A stretch of DNA of 64,000 nucleotides from Chitinophagaceae bacterium. GTDB lineage: Bacteria > Bacteroidota > Bacteroidia > Chitinophagales > Chitinophagaceae. Of the stretch, positions 50,797 to 61,172 are shown piece by piece. The stretch covers positions 62,001-126,000 of the forward strand of contig JAFMJI010000001.1 of the NCBI GenBank assembly GCA_017853575.1. Direction: 5' to 3'. The stretch's first letter is position 1. Each line of letters starts with the position of its first letter. A model generated the notes under the pieces. The model made no database searches. It was not told the DNA's origin and saw only the letters and a program-made list of their open reading frames with translations. Position numbers and translations under genes: made by a program.

Positions 50797-51363
50797 CTAC
50801 TCTTTTACTCTTTCTATATATTCACCGGTTTTTGTATTAATTCTAATTACATCGCCTTCATTTACAAACAATGGAACCATGACAGTGGCACCAGTTGCAA
50901 CAGTTGCAGGCTTCAAGGTACGGGTTGCAGTATCACCTCTGAGTCCGGGCTCTGAGTAGGTAACCTTAGATACTACTTTATCAGGCAGTTCAACGCTCAT
51001 TGGTAGCTCAGTTTCAGTATTGATCAACACAGAAACTTCCTGTCCTTCCGTTAAAAACTGAGGTGCATCCACCAGATTTTCAGCAACGGCAATCTGTTCG
51101 AAAGTTTCGTTGTCCATGAAATTGAAACCGGTATCATCCTTATAAAGGAACTGGTAACTTTTTCTTTCAACCCTTACCGGATAGATGGTATCCCCACTGT
51201 TCCAGGTTTTTTCAATTGATCGGTTGTTGTCAACGCCTTTCAATTTTGCCCAAACTTTGGCTGCAGCCCTTGCAGTTTTATTTTCCCCGAATTCAACGAC
51301 CGTATAGAGGCTTCCTTCGAGCTTTAAAATCATGCCTCTTGAGATATCAGAAGTATTTGCCAT
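50797..51363 (-). CDS. efp: Elongation factor P
   Basis: 188 aa; [38 protein letters not shown]. Confidence 0.94.
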   Translation of the reverse strand: MANTSDISRGMILKLEGSLYTVVEFGENKTARAAAKVWAKLKGVDNNRSIEKTWNSGDTIYPVRVERKSYQFLYKDDTGFNFMDNETFEQIAVAENLVDAPQFLTEGQEVSVLINTETELPMSVELPDKVVSKVTYSEPGLRGDTATRTLKPATVATGATVMVPLFVNEGDVIRINTKTGEYIERVKE

Positions 51364-51381
51364 AATTGCATTTTAAGGCGG

Positions 51382-51420
51382 CAAAGGTAATCCAATTTGT
51401 GAAATAACATCCTACCTTTG
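51382..51420. promoter_or_regulatory. Divergent -7 boxes for efp (-) and mdh (+)
   Basis: TACCTTTG on minus (51382-51389) and TACCTTTG on plus (51413-51420); no clear -33 boxes at standard spacing. Confidence 0.5.
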
Positions 51421-51458
51421 CGGCGCAAATCATCACTCACTATAATAAATCATTCATC

Positions 51459-52382
51459 ATGAAAGTTACAGTAATTGGAGCCGGAGCCGTTGGAGCTACT
51501 TGCGCAGACAATATTGCCAGAGCGGGCGTATGTTCAGACCTGGTTTTGTTGGACATCAAAGAAGGTTTGGCTGAAGGTAAAGCACAGGATATGCAGCAAA
51601 CTGCAGCATTGTTGGGATTTGACACCATCATAACTGGTTCTACCAACGACTATTCAAAAACTGCCAACAGTGATGTGGTTGTGATCACTTCTGGAATTCC
51701 AAGAAAACCTGGGATGACAAGAGAGGAACTGATTGGAACCAATGCAGGCATTGTTAAAACTGTTTGTGAGAATGTTTTGAAATATTCACCCAATACCATC
51801 ATCATTGTAATTAGCAATCCGATGGATACCATGACTTACCTGGCATTGAAATCAACAGGTTTGCCAAAGCACAGAATCATTGGAATGGGTGGAACATTGG
51901 ACAGCAGCAGATTCAAATACCAGTTGAGTCAGCATTTGGGATGCAGTGCGAGTGATTTGAATGCGATCGTAATAGGGGGACATGGAGATACCACCATGAT
52001 TCCTTTGATCAGCAAAGCAACATGGAACAGCATTCCTGTTACAAACTTCCTGAATGAAGAACAACAGCAGAAAATTGTTGCTGACACCATGGTTGGTGGT
52101 GCAACCCTCACCAAGTTGATTGGAACTTCTGCATGGTATGCACCTGGTGCAGCTGGAGCTGCTTTGGTGAAAAGCATCTTGAGAGATGAGAAAAAATTAT
52201 TTACCTGCTGCGTTTCGCTGGATGGCGAATACGGACAAAAAGATATTTGCCTTGGATTACCTGTAACCATTGGAAAAAATGGTTGGGAGAAAATTCTTCC
52301 ACTTGAATTAACTGCTGCAGAAAAAGATGCATTTGAAAAAAGTGCAGCTGCTGTTAGGTCGATGAATGAAGTGTTAGGATAA
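51459..52382 (+). CDS. mdh: Malate dehydrogenase (LDH-like MDH)
   Basis: 307 aa; MKVTVIGAGAVGATCADNIA, VVITSGIPRKPGMTREELIGTNAGIVK, GGHGDTTMIPL. Confidence 0.9.
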   Translation: MKVTVIGAGAVGATCADNIARAGVCSDLVLLDIKEGLAEGKAQDMQQTAALLGFDTIITGSTNDYSKTANSDVVVITSGIPRKPGMTREELIGTNAGIVKTVCENVLKYSPNTIIIVISNPMDTMTYLALKSTGLPKHRIIGMGGTLDSSRFKYQLSQHLGCSASDLNAIVIGGHGDTTMIPLISKATWNSIPVTNFLNEEQQQKIVADTMVGGATLTKLIGTSAWYAPGAAGAALVKSILRDEKKLFTCCVSLDGEYGQKDICLGLPVTIGKNGWEKILPLELTAAEKDAFEKSAAAVRSMNEVLG

Positions 52383-52385
52383 ACA

Positions 52386-52428
52386 GCAAGGGACGAGGGA
52401 CAAGGGACAAGGGAGGAGAGGGAAGGGT
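52386..52428 (+). repeat. GGGACRA heptamer-like degenerate repeat, left copy
   Basis: aagggacgagggacaagggacaagggaggagagggaaggg. Confidence 0.75.
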
Positions 52429-52453
52429 GAAGTAAATGCAGAATTTGAAATAA

Positions 52454-52490
52454 AAAAGCCAGTTGATACAACATTGTCAACTGGCTTTTC
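52454..52490. terminator. Bidirectional intrinsic terminator between mdh and the MFS gene
   Basis: Stem AAAAGCCAGTTGA/TCAACTGGCTTTT. Confidence 0.88.
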
Positions 52491-52523
52491 AATTTATAAT
52501 AAATAACTAATTAGCTTGCCGTC

Positions 52524-52559
52524 AACCCTTGTCCCTCGTCCCTCGTCCCTTCTCCCTCT
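52524..52559 (-). repeat. GGGACRA heptamer-like repeat, right copy in inverted orientation
   Basis: Reverse complement agagggagaagggacgagggacgagggacaaggg. Confidence 0.75.
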
Positions 52560-52564
52560 GTATT

Positions 52565-53803
52565 TCACTCCTCCACAAAATTCAAATCCTTGTGAAATGT
52601 CTCTTCAGTAAAGATCAATGCAACCACTGCTATTGACATCACGATAAATCCTGTGATAATTCCGCTTTGCAAAAGTGGATAGTGCAATGTTCCTTGAAAA
52701 TAATCTTTGAATAATAAATTCATTAGTGGCAATGCCCCGCGAACCATATTGGGAATGGTTGTTGCTGCAGTTGCGCGCAAGTTCGTGCCAAAATGCTCTG
52801 CGCCCATTGTTACAAATATTGCCCAGAAACCTGTAGAAAAACCAAGATAGAAAGACACAGCATACATGCTGGTATCGCTGTTGTTCAGCGGACTGTAAAA
52901 ATATAAGCCCCCGAGAAAGGTCATGAAATAAAAAATCGTCAATGCTTTTTTTCTGCTTTTAAAATATTGACTTACCAATCCAACGACGATATCACCGAGT
53001 GCGATGCCAATATACCCAAACATAATACAGGCTCCAGAATCAATTTTATTCTCCCCATATAATTCTTTGGCAAACCTATTCCCAAGGTTCAGCAAAATCC
53101 CGATAACATACCATGTTGGGAGTCCAATTAAAATGGCAAGTAAATATTTCTTGAACCGTTTGCCATTGTTAAAAAACATAAATATGTTGCCCTTGGCAAC
53201 TTCGGTTTTAGACATCCCCTGAAAAATAGAACTTTCAGATACTTTGATGCGGAGAAACAAAAGCACGATGCCCAGTACTCCGCCAATCTTGTAACACAAT
53301 CTCCAATCTCCAGTAGTTTTATAAATAATGTATGCAAACACTGCCCCGAACAAACCTATTCCAGCAACGAAGGAAGTCATCACGCCTCTGTTTTTCTGTG
53401 GCATCAATTCACTGACGAGTGTTATTCCAGCACCCAATTCACCTGCGAGTCCAATTCCTGCTATGAATCTCAACCATGCATATTGTTCTACCGTTTGAAC
53501 ATACCCGGTTATAAAATTGGCAATAGAATACAGCAATATAGAACCAAACAACACACTCAATCTTCCTTTTTTATCACCCATAACACCCCAGACAATTCCG
53601 CCAATCAGCAATCCCATCATTTGCCAATTAATGATCTTGGTGCTTACTGTAAGCATATCGGTATCTGCAACATGAATTCCCAACAAACTTGGTTCTCTTA
53701 CAATAGTAAACAGCAAGAGATCATATATATCTACAAAATATCCAAGTGCAGCTACAATGACCGCCAAACTAAAAAATTGATTTTTGAGAGATTGTTCCTG
53801 CAT
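52565..53803 (-). CDS. MFS transporter (metabolite:H+ symporter-like)
   Basis: 412 aa; GGIVWGVMGDKKGRLSVLFGSILLYSIANF, IAGIGLAGELGAGITLVSELMPQKNRG. Confidence 0.88.
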   Translation of the reverse strand: MQEQSLKNQFFSLAVIVAALGYFVDIYDLLLFTIVREPSLLGIHVADTDMLTVSTKIINWQMMGLLIGGIVWGVMGDKKGRLSVLFGSILLYSIANFITGYVQTVEQYAWLRFIAGIGLAGELGAGITLVSELMPQKNRGVMTSFVAGIGLFGAVFAYIIYKTTGDWRLCYKIGGVLGIVLLFLRIKVSESSIFQGMSKTEVAKGNIFMFFNNGKRFKKYLLAILIGLPTWYVIGILLNLGNRFAKELYGENKIDSGACIMFGYIGIALGDIVVGLVSQYFKSRKKALTIFYFMTFLGGLYFYSPLNNSDTSMYAVSFYLGFSTGFWAIFVTMGAEHFGTNLRATAATTIPNMVRGALPLMNLLFKDYFQGTLHYPLLQSGIITGFIVMSIAVVALIFTEETFHKDLNFVEE

Positions 53804-53816
53804 GATTAAAGTTGGT

Positions 53817-54482
53817 TTATTTTTTTTCTTTTCTAATCAATCGAAGTATCACAGGTACCGTTGTAACGAAGATGATCCCGAAAACAATCAATTCCAACTT
53901 AGATTTTAAATCGAATCCAAATTGATTCAAAAAGAATTGATACAGGTAATGTCCGGCAAACAACATGGTGATTGCCCATGCGATGCATCCAATTACATTA
54001 TACAAAGCAAATTTTCCTCTCTCCATTTTTACTATCCCGGCAACAATAGGTGCAAAGGTTCTGATGATGGGAAGAAACCTTGCGAATACGATTGCACCAC
54101 CTCCATGCTTATCATAAAATTCTCTTGCTGCATTCAGGTGTTTTAGTTTGAAGAAAAAAGAATCTTTTCTATTGAATAAATAGGGTCCACTAGCAGCACC
54201 GAACCAATATCCAACAATATTTCCAAGTACGCCTGCACAAACAACTAAACTTGCAATGAGAAGAAGATTGAAAAAATCATAATGAAGATCAAAGAATTCA
54301 GCAGCAAGTTCATTGCAATAAATCCCTGCAACAAATAGCAAAGAATCACCAGGCAAAAAGAATCCGGCGAATAAACCAGTTTCGGCAAACACAATAAACA
54401 AGAAAAGCCAAAGTCCCCCGTGCTGGATATAGAACTCAGGATTTACGAGATCTTTCAATTGTATCGCCAATTCAATCATCAT
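53817..54482 (-). CDS. DedA family membrane protein
   Basis: 221 aa; ETGLFAGFFLPGDSLLF, FARFLPIIRTFAPIVAG. Confidence 0.92.
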   Translation of the reverse strand: MMIELAIQLKDLVNPEFYIQHGGLWLFLFIVFAETGLFAGFFLPGDSLLFVAGIYCNELAAEFFDLHYDFFNLLLIASLVVCAGVLGNIVGYWFGAASGPYLFNRKDSFFFKLKHLNAAREFYDKHGGGAIVFARFLPIIRTFAPIVAGIVKMERGKFALYNVIGCIAWAITMLFAGHYLYQFFLNQFGFDLKSKLELIVFGIIFVTTVPVILRLIRKEKK

Positions 54483-54490
54483 GAATTCAT

Positions 54491-55750
54491 TTACATGTTT
54501 TCAGAAGAGGTAGCAGGATTCAATTCACCTTCCCATTTGCTTACAGCTGTTGTAGCCAATGCATTTCCCACAACATTGGTCATGGTTCTGAACATATCAC
54601 AAAAATGGTCAATAGGCAAGATCAGTGCAATTCCTTCGGGAGGAATATTAAACATGGCGCAGGTTGCAGTAACCACAACAAGGGATGCTCTGGGCACACC
54701 TGCAATTCCTTTGCTGGTTAACATCAATACCAACAACATTGTAAGCTGTGTACCAACATCCAAATGTATGCCATATGCTTGCGCAATGGCCAAGCTTGCG
54801 AAGGTCATGTACATCATGCTCCCATCCAGGTTAAAACTATAACCCAATGGAAGGATGAAAGAAACAATTTTGTCTTTGCATCCAAATCTTTCCAATTCAC
54901 TTGTGAGTTTTGGAAAAACTGCTTCACTGCTGGTGGTACTAAATGCAACCAGCAATGGTTGTGATATGAACCTGAACAATTCAAAGAGTCTTTTTCCAAG
55001 AATAAAATAACCTACAGTCAGCAATACAACCCAGAGGGATGCAATGCCCATTAAAAAATAAAGCAAGTATTTCCCGTAAAAAATAAATACATCCAATCCT
55101 TTCACAGCAATGACTGCAGCAATTGCACCGAAAACTCCAAGCGGTGCAAAGTTCATGACATAACCCACCATCTTCAATATAATATGTGCAGCTGCATCCA
55201 AAGCCTTTACAATTGATTTTCCTTTTTCACCCAGTGCGGTAGTGCCCACCCCAAAGAAAATACTGAATACCACCAATTGAAGGATTTCATTATTGGCCAT
55301 AGATTCAATGAAACTCTTTGGAAAAACATGCTCGATAAATTTCTGAATAGAAAACTCTTGGGTTTTCCCAATCAAGTCTTTTGCACCTTCTACATCTGCA
55401 GTATCTAAATTGATGGCAGCACCTGGCTGGAAAAAATTTACCAACACCATCCCAAGCAAGAGACTCACCAAAGATGCTGAAACAAACCAGAGCAATGCCT
55501 TACCTCCAACTCTTCCTACCGACGATAAATCCCCCAATTTGGCGATGCCCACCACAAGTGTTGTAAAAACCAATGGTGCAATAACCATCTGTACCAATCG
55601 CAAAAAAATAGTAGTAAGCAATTTGATGTTGGAAGAGAAGGTCTTGATGGTTTCTGGGGAAGACTGAACATGCACCAGATAGCCTGTTAAAATTCCCAAC
55701 GCCATTGCAATCAAGATATAGGTCGTAAGCTTGGAAGAAACTCCTTTCAT
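54491..55750 (-). CDS. Dicarboxylate/amino acid:cation symporter (DAACS)
   Basis: 419 aa; FLRLVQMVIAPLVFTTLVVGIAKLGD, AFSTTSSEAVFPKL, GYSFNLDGSMMYMTFASL. Confidence 0.93.
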   Translation of the reverse strand: MKGVSSKLTTYILIAMALGILTGYLVHVQSSPETIKTFSSNIKLLTTIFLRLVQMVIAPLVFTTLVVGIAKLGDLSSVGRVGGKALLWFVSASLVSLLLGMVLVNFFQPGAAINLDTADVEGAKDLIGKTQEFSIQKFIEHVFPKSFIESMANNEILQLVVFSIFFGVGTTALGEKGKSIVKALDAAAHIILKMVGYVMNFAPLGVFGAIAAVIAVKGLDVFIFYGKYLLYFLMGIASLWVVLLTVGYFILGKRLFELFRFISQPLLVAFSTTSSEAVFPKLTSELERFGCKDKIVSFILPLGYSFNLDGSMMYMTFASLAIAQAYGIHLDVGTQLTMLLVLMLTSKGIAGVPRASLVVVTATCAMFNIPPEGIALILPIDHFCDMFRTMTNVVGNALATTAVSKWEGELNPATSSENM

Positions 55751-55895
55751 GGCCTGGCTTTCGTTTAAAAATTAGTTCGTAAAATAAAGGATTTCAATGG
55801 ATTTTAGAATTTTATTTGAATGCCAAAAAAATCATTCGAATGGAATAATTAGCTATTTTTAGAAGTCTACAACAACTGTTAACTAAACTATTTCT

Positions 55896-57386
55896 ATGAG
55901 TTTATTTAGAAAAAAATCACTTTCTGCACTTCTCTCTCAAGCAGATGATTCAGAAAAGGGCTTGAAAAGAACATTGGGAGCAGGAAATTTGATTGCATTG
56001 GGAATTGGCGCGATTATTGGCGCAGGTCTTTTTGTTAGAACAGCAGCGGCGGCTGGACAAGCAGCTGGGCCCGGCGTTACACTTTCATTTATTGTAGCTG
56101 CAGTAGGTTGTGCGTTCGCAGGACTCTGCTATGCTGAATTTGCATCAATGATTCCGGTTGCGGGAAGTGCCTATGCATATTCTTATGTTACCATGGGAGA
56201 ACTGATAGCCTGGATTATTGGATGGGCTTTGATCATGGAGTACGCACTTGGTGCTGCTACGGTTTCAATCGCATGGAGTGAATATTTAAACAAATTGCTC
56301 GGAGGTGCAATCCCATATGAGTGGTCGCATTCTCCTTTTGAAAGTTTTACAGATTCAATGGGTGTGCTGCACCAGGGTATGATCAATGCACCTGCATTGG
56401 TTATTCTATTGATGCTTACCCTTTTATTGATCAAAGGAACACAGGAATCTGCTTTTGTAAATGCCATCATTGTATTTATCAAAGTTGCAATCGTATTGAT
56501 CTTCATCGTAATTGGATGGAAATTTATTCGTCCTGAAAATCATACCCCATATTTAATCCCTGCAGATACAGCGCCCGTTACTGATCAGGCTGGAAAAGTG
56601 ATCGCAGATTACAGCGGATGGAACAAGCATGGCTGGGGCGGTGTGTTAGGTGGGGCTGCTATTGTATTTTTTGCTTTCATTGGATTCGATGCAGTATCAA
56701 CAGCAGCGCAGGAAGCAAAAAATCCGAAGCGCGACATGCCGATCGGAATTCTTGGGTCACTTGTAATATGTACCATTCTTTATATTTTGTTTGGCCATGT
56801 ATTAACGGGAGTTGCCAACTGGAAAGATTTCGTTGATCCTGAAAAAGGAAGAGAAGCATCCGTTGCATATGCAATTTCAACGTACATGTCTGGATATGGG
56901 TGGCTTGCATCTGCTGTTACAGTCGCTATTTTGGCAGGTTTTTCATCTGTAATACTTGTGATGTTGATGGGACAGAGCCGTGTATTTTATACCATGAGCA
57001 ATGACGGTTTGATTCCAAAAACTTTTGGAGAATTACATCCGAAATTCAAAACACCTTATAAATCAAACTGGATACTTTTTGTTTTTGTTGGTGCTTTTGC
57101 AGCTTTTGTGCCAGGACACGTAGCGGGCGACCTTACCAGTTTTGGGACTTTGTTCGCATTTGTTTTAGTGAGCTTGGGTGTTTGGATTTTGAGGGTGAAA
57201 GAACCTTCCATTGAAAGACCTTTCAAAACACCAATGGCTCCGGTGGTTGCTGTGCTTGGTGCAGTTATTTGTACTGCGATGATCGTTGGATTGGATAAAC
57301 AGACTTTGACAGTTGCCTTTGCATGGATGGCATTGGGATTGGTTGTCTATTTCCTTTATAGCAGAAAACACAGCAAATTGCAATAA
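55896..57386 (+). CDS. APC-family amino acid permease (CAT-like)
   Basis: 496 aa; LGAGNLIALGIGAIIGAGLFVRTAAAAGQAAGPGVTLSF, FFAFIGFDAVSTAAQEAKNPKRDMPIG. Confidence 0.93.
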   Translation: MSLFRKKSLSALLSQADDSEKGLKRTLGAGNLIALGIGAIIGAGLFVRTAAAAGQAAGPGVTLSFIVAAVGCAFAGLCYAEFASMIPVAGSAYAYSYVTMGELIAWIIGWALIMEYALGAATVSIAWSEYLNKLLGGAIPYEWSHSPFESFTDSMGVLHQGMINAPALVILLMLTLLLIKGTQESAFVNAIIVFIKVAIVLIFIVIGWKFIRPENHTPYLIPADTAPVTDQAGKVIADYSGWNKHGWGGVLGGAAIVFFAFIGFDAVSTAAQEAKNPKRDMPIGILGSLVICTILYILFGHVLTGVANWKDFVDPEKGREASVAYAISTYMSGYGWLASAVTVAILAGFSSVILVMLMGQSRVFYTMSNDGLIPKTFGELHPKFKTPYKSNWILFVFVGAFAAFVPGHVAGDLTSFGTLFAFVLVSLGVWILRVKEPSIERPFKTPMAPVVAVLGAVICTAMIVGLDKQTLTVAFAWMALGLVVYFLYSRKHSKLQ

Positions 57387-57407
57387 ACAATTAGTCAATA
57401 GATTTTC

Positions 57408-57441
57408 ATCCCGGCCATGTTCCATGGCCGGGATTTTTTTT
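57408..57441 (+). terminator. Intrinsic terminator after the APC permease
   Basis: 12-bp stem ATCCCGGCCATG-ttc-CATGGCCGGGAT then TTTTTT. Confidence 0.92.
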
Positions 57442-57494
57442 ACATATCACAGAACCCTTAATTTTGCTGACTTTCAACAAAAGTCAGTTACACT

Positions 57495-58217
57495 ATGGGA
57501 AGGATATTTGAAGTAAGGAAATCAACCATGTTTGCCAGATGGGACAGAATGGCAAAACAATTCACCAGAATAGGAAAAGAAATTGCCATTGCAGTTAAGG
57601 CAGGTGGACCAGATCCAAATACCAACCCAGCATTGCGCAGGTGTTTCCAAAATGCGAAGAGTGTGAACATGCCCAAAGACAGGGTTGAAGCAGCGATCAA
57701 AAGATCTATGGGTAAGGAGATGGACAACTTCGAAGAAATTCTTTACGAAGGATATGGCCCACATGGTATTGCTATTCTGGTTGAAACCGCAACAGACAAT
57801 CATGTAAGAACAGTGGCAAACATCAAATCGCATTTCAATAAAGGAAATGGCGCCATGGGTACGAGTGGCAGTGTGAGTTTTCAATTCAAAAAAATGGGCG
57901 TTTTCAAATTAAAAAATGAAGGAGTGAATGCCGAAGACCTTGAATTGGAATTGATTGATCATGGACTCGAAGAACTGGGTGAAAGCACCAATGATGCAGG
58001 TGAAGAAATTCTTGTGATTAGATGTGCCTTCAGTGATTTCGGTAATATGCAAAAAGCATTAGAAGAAAAAAATATTGCGACGACCAGTGCAGAAGTTGAA
58101 TGGATTCCGAGCAATGTAATTGAGTTGGGAGAAGAGCAGGCCCAAGAAGTATTGAAACTCGTAGATAAATTAGAGCAAGATGATGATGTGCAAAAGGTAT
58201 TTCACAATTTGAAATAA
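57495..58217 (+). CDS. YebC/PmpR-family transcriptional/translational regulator
   Basis: 240 aa; [55 protein letters not shown]. Confidence 0.93.
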   Translation: MGRIFEVRKSTMFARWDRMAKQFTRIGKEIAIAVKAGGPDPNTNPALRRCFQNAKSVNMPKDRVEAAIKRSMGKEMDNFEEILYEGYGPHGIAILVETATDNHVRTVANIKSHFNKGNGAMGTSGSVSFQFKKMGVFKLKNEGVNAEDLELELIDHGLEELGESTNDAGEEILVIRCAFSDFGNMQKALEEKNIATTSAEVEWIPSNVIELGEEQAQEVLKLVDKLEQDDDVQKVFHNLK

Positions 58218-58224
58218 TCTTTCA

Positions 58225-60606
58225 CTATTCACTCATCATTTCGAGTACTGTTTGCACAATCTGATCAAAGTTGGGTTTTGAAAAATAATCACCATCACTT
58301 CCATAAGCTGGACGGTGAGATTGAGCACAAAGAATTTTGGGAGATACATCCAACCATTTATATCCTCCTTGTTTATCAATCACCTCAGCAAACATAAAGG
58401 AAGAAGCACCACCTGGAACATCTTCATCCACAAATAAAATTCGATTGGTTTTTTTCAGTGATTCTACAATATGATGATGAGTATCGAATGGCAACAATGT
58501 TTGTACATCTATTACTTCAACATGTATATTTTGCTTTTGTAAAAATTCTGCAGCTTCTTCCACAATACGTAATGTGGATCCATAGGACACAACTGTAATG
58601 TCGCTTCCCTCTCGAACTACTTCAGGTATACCCAATGGCAAATGATATTCTAAAAGACTTGAAGGCAATTTTTCCTTCAGTCTATATCCATTCAGACATT
58701 CAACAATGATTCCAGGATTTTTACCATTTAATAATGTGTTATAAAAACCAACTGCCTGCACCATATTTCTTGGCACACAAATATGGAAACCCTTCAATGT
58801 TGTAATCATCATCCCCATTTGTGAGCCGCTATGCCAGATGCCCTCTAAACGATGACCACGGGTTCTGACAATCAACGGGGCAATTTGTTTACCCGCAGAA
58901 CGATAATGCAAGGTGGCTGCATCATCACTCAATACTTGCAAACCAAATAAGAGATAATCCAGATATTGTATCTCAGCAATAGGTTTCAGTCCGCGCATCG
59001 CCATTCCTATTCCCTGTCCCATGATGGTGAGCTCTCTGATACCCGTATCAAATATCCTATCAGCACCATGTTTTTGTTGAAGACCAGCAAAACCCTGATT
59101 TACATCACCAATCATACCAAGGTCTTCTCCAAACGCGAATACTCTTTTATTAGATGAAAACAATTCATCAAAATATCGGTTGAGAATTTCATACCCATTC
59201 AAAATAGGTGCCTCGTCCTGATACTGTATGGTAGGAAGTTGTTGTGAAGTTGAACTTCCTTTTTCACAATACAGATCAGTATTATAGAAATGCTTGTTTT
59301 CAATTTTTAATTGTTGTAAATACGCTTCAATATCCTGAACAAAAGACTTGTTTTGGGCAAAAATGATTGTTTTGTTCAAAGCACTGATGATATCTCTCCT
59401 GAAGGGGGCAGGATTATTATTTAACTCATCTAGTATTTCAGCGACCTGATCATTATGTTCAAAGGAAATAAATAAAGTCAACAAGTCAACCGCAGTTTGT
59501 TTTTGTATTTGAATGGGAGCATCATACAGTTTCCATGTATTGATCCTGCATTCATTTACAAATTGTATGGCCTTTTCTTCCATTGCTTCAATGGTTGATA
59601 AGTTTGCCAAACCATTATCAACAATCCATGAACGCATTTGAGTGAGACAGTCCCATCTTCTCTCCCATTGCAATCGTTCAGAGGATTTATATCGTTCATG
59701 ACTGCCTGAAGTGGAGTGTCCTTGAGGCTGAGTTAATTCTTCTACATGAAATAATACTGGAACGTGTTGGTTTCTTGCTAATGCTATTCCTTCTTCAAAT
59801 AATTCACACATTTGGGCATAATCCCATCCTTTCACTTTATAAATTAGCATCCCATTGCTATCTTTTGTTTTTTCAAAACCAGACAATGCATCTGAGATGG
59901 AAGATTTTACAGTTTGGATTTGTTTAGGAACAGAAATTCCATAGCCATCATCCCAAACAAAAACAACCAATGGAATTTGTGCAACTGCAGCTGCATTCAT
60001 GGTTTCCCAAAAATGGCCTTCACTGGTTGATGCGTCTCCAATGGTACATACAACTATTTCATTTCCATTGTTGGAGATTTGTTGATCCTCTTTCAAACGA
60101 TCAACCTTTCTAAACAATTTTGATGCATATGCGAGTCCAAATGCTTTAGGCAGATGGCCTGCAGTTGGAGCCATTCCTGCTGCCAAGTTTTTCCTGTTTG
60201 CCAAATCAAGAAAATTACCTTCATCATCCACCCATGCAGTAGAAAAATGAGAATTCATGTTTCGCCCTGCACTGTGAGGATCGTTCTTTACATCTGGATC
60301 AGCATAAAGCTGTGAAAAAAATTCATTGATTGTGGCAGTACCAGTTGCGAATGCAAATGTTTGGTCTCTGTAATAACCAGCATAAAAATCCCCAGGCTTG
60401 AAAAATTTTGCCATGGCCACCTGCGGCACTTCTTTTCCATCCCCAAAAATGCCAAACTTGGCTTTTCCTGTCAACACCTCCTTTCTACCCAAAAGGCTTG
60501 CCTGGCGGCTTTCATAGGCAATGCGGTAATCTTCTAACACCGCAGCCTTGAATGCATCGAATGACAATTCACTCACTTGACGCTCAGCCATTAGATTGGG
60601 GTCCAT
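58225..60606 (-). CDS. Fused alpha-beta 2-oxoacid dehydrogenase E1 component
   Basis: 793 aa; N-terminal E1-alpha TPP region (CTIGDASTSEGHFWETMNAAAV) and C-terminal E1-beta (FAFGEDLGMIGDVNQGFAGLQ...GIGMAMRGLKPIAEIQYLDY). Confidence 0.9.
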   Translation of the reverse strand: MDPNLMAERQVSELSFDAFKAAVLEDYRIAYESRQASLLGRKEVLTGKAKFGIFGDGKEVPQVAMAKFFKPGDFYAGYYRDQTFAFATGTATINEFFSQLYADPDVKNDPHSAGRNMNSHFSTAWVDDEGNFLDLANRKNLAAGMAPTAGHLPKAFGLAYASKLFRKVDRLKEDQQISNNGNEIVVCTIGDASTSEGHFWETMNAAAVAQIPLVVFVWDDGYGISVPKQIQTVKSSISDALSGFEKTKDSNGMLIYKVKGWDYAQMCELFEEGIALARNQHVPVLFHVEELTQPQGHSTSGSHERYKSSERLQWERRWDCLTQMRSWIVDNGLANLSTIEAMEEKAIQFVNECRINTWKLYDAPIQIQKQTAVDLLTLFISFEHNDQVAEILDELNNNPAPFRRDIISALNKTIIFAQNKSFVQDIEAYLQQLKIENKHFYNTDLYCEKGSSTSQQLPTIQYQDEAPILNGYEILNRYFDELFSSNKRVFAFGEDLGMIGDVNQGFAGLQQKHGADRIFDTGIRELTIMGQGIGMAMRGLKPIAEIQYLDYLLFGLQVLSDDAATLHYRSAGKQIAPLIVRTRGHRLEGIWHSGSQMGMMITTLKGFHICVPRNMVQAVGFYNTLLNGKNPGIIVECLNGYRLKEKLPSSLLEYHLPLGIPEVVREGSDITVVSYGSTLRIVEEAAEFLQKQNIHVEVIDVQTLLPFDTHHHIVESLKKTNRILFVDEDVPGGASSFMFAEVIDKQGGYKWLDVSPKILCAQSHRPAYGSDGDYFSKPNFDQIVQTVLEMMSE

Positions 60607-60676
60607 GCGACAAAACTACCCCCTTTTTTCAATAAAAAAACAGAGATAAAAAACAGTGAATAAGTTCTAGAAAAAC

Positions 60677-61090
60677 CTAGTTTTTCACCTGTTTTGCGTA
60701 CTCTTCAGCAGAAAGTACTTCACCGGAAATTTTCAATTCCAATGGAGCATCCACACCCTTTACTTTTACGAAAACTGTCTTCTCAAAAGGACCAGGAGCT
60801 GCAGCATTGAAGCCAGCTTTCACCTTATCTGTTTGAGATTTCATGATAGGTTGCTGTGGCCAAGTTGGAGTTGTACATCCACAAGAAGCCGTTGCATTTT
60901 CAATCACCAAGGGTTGAGTAGAAATATTGGTGAATGAAAAATCATATGTAACAGGAACGCCCTGTTTGATTTTTCCGAAGTTGTGTTTGGTCTCAGCAAA
61001 CTTGATCACTTTCTCAGCTGTTTGAGAAAATCCAACTGAAACAATAGTCATCACCAACAAGCTTAACAATATCTTTTTCATAATCTTCAT
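60677..61090 (-). CDS. DUF1573 secreted protein
   Basis: 137 aa, signal peptide; HNFGKIKQGVPVTYDFSFTNISTQPLVIENATASCGCTTPTWPQQPI. Confidence 0.88.
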   Translation of the reverse strand: MKIMKKILLSLLVMTIVSVGFSQTAEKVIKFAETKHNFGKIKQGVPVTYDFSFTNISTQPLVIENATASCGCTTPTWPQQPIMKSQTDKVKAGFNAAAPGPFEKTVFVKVKGVDAPLELKISGEVLSAEEYAKQVKN

Positions 61091-61172
61091 GTTTTAAATT
61101 CAGTTATCAAATGTAATCTTTTTCAAATGTACAAATCCTTTTACATGTATGCTTTTTAACTAATTTTACGTT

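Noticed and set aside
51929-52492. 187-aa minus-strand ORF across the mdh 3' end and repeat
   Set aside because: Mostly antisense to mdh; its N-terminus is just translated GGGAC-repeat and terminator sequence
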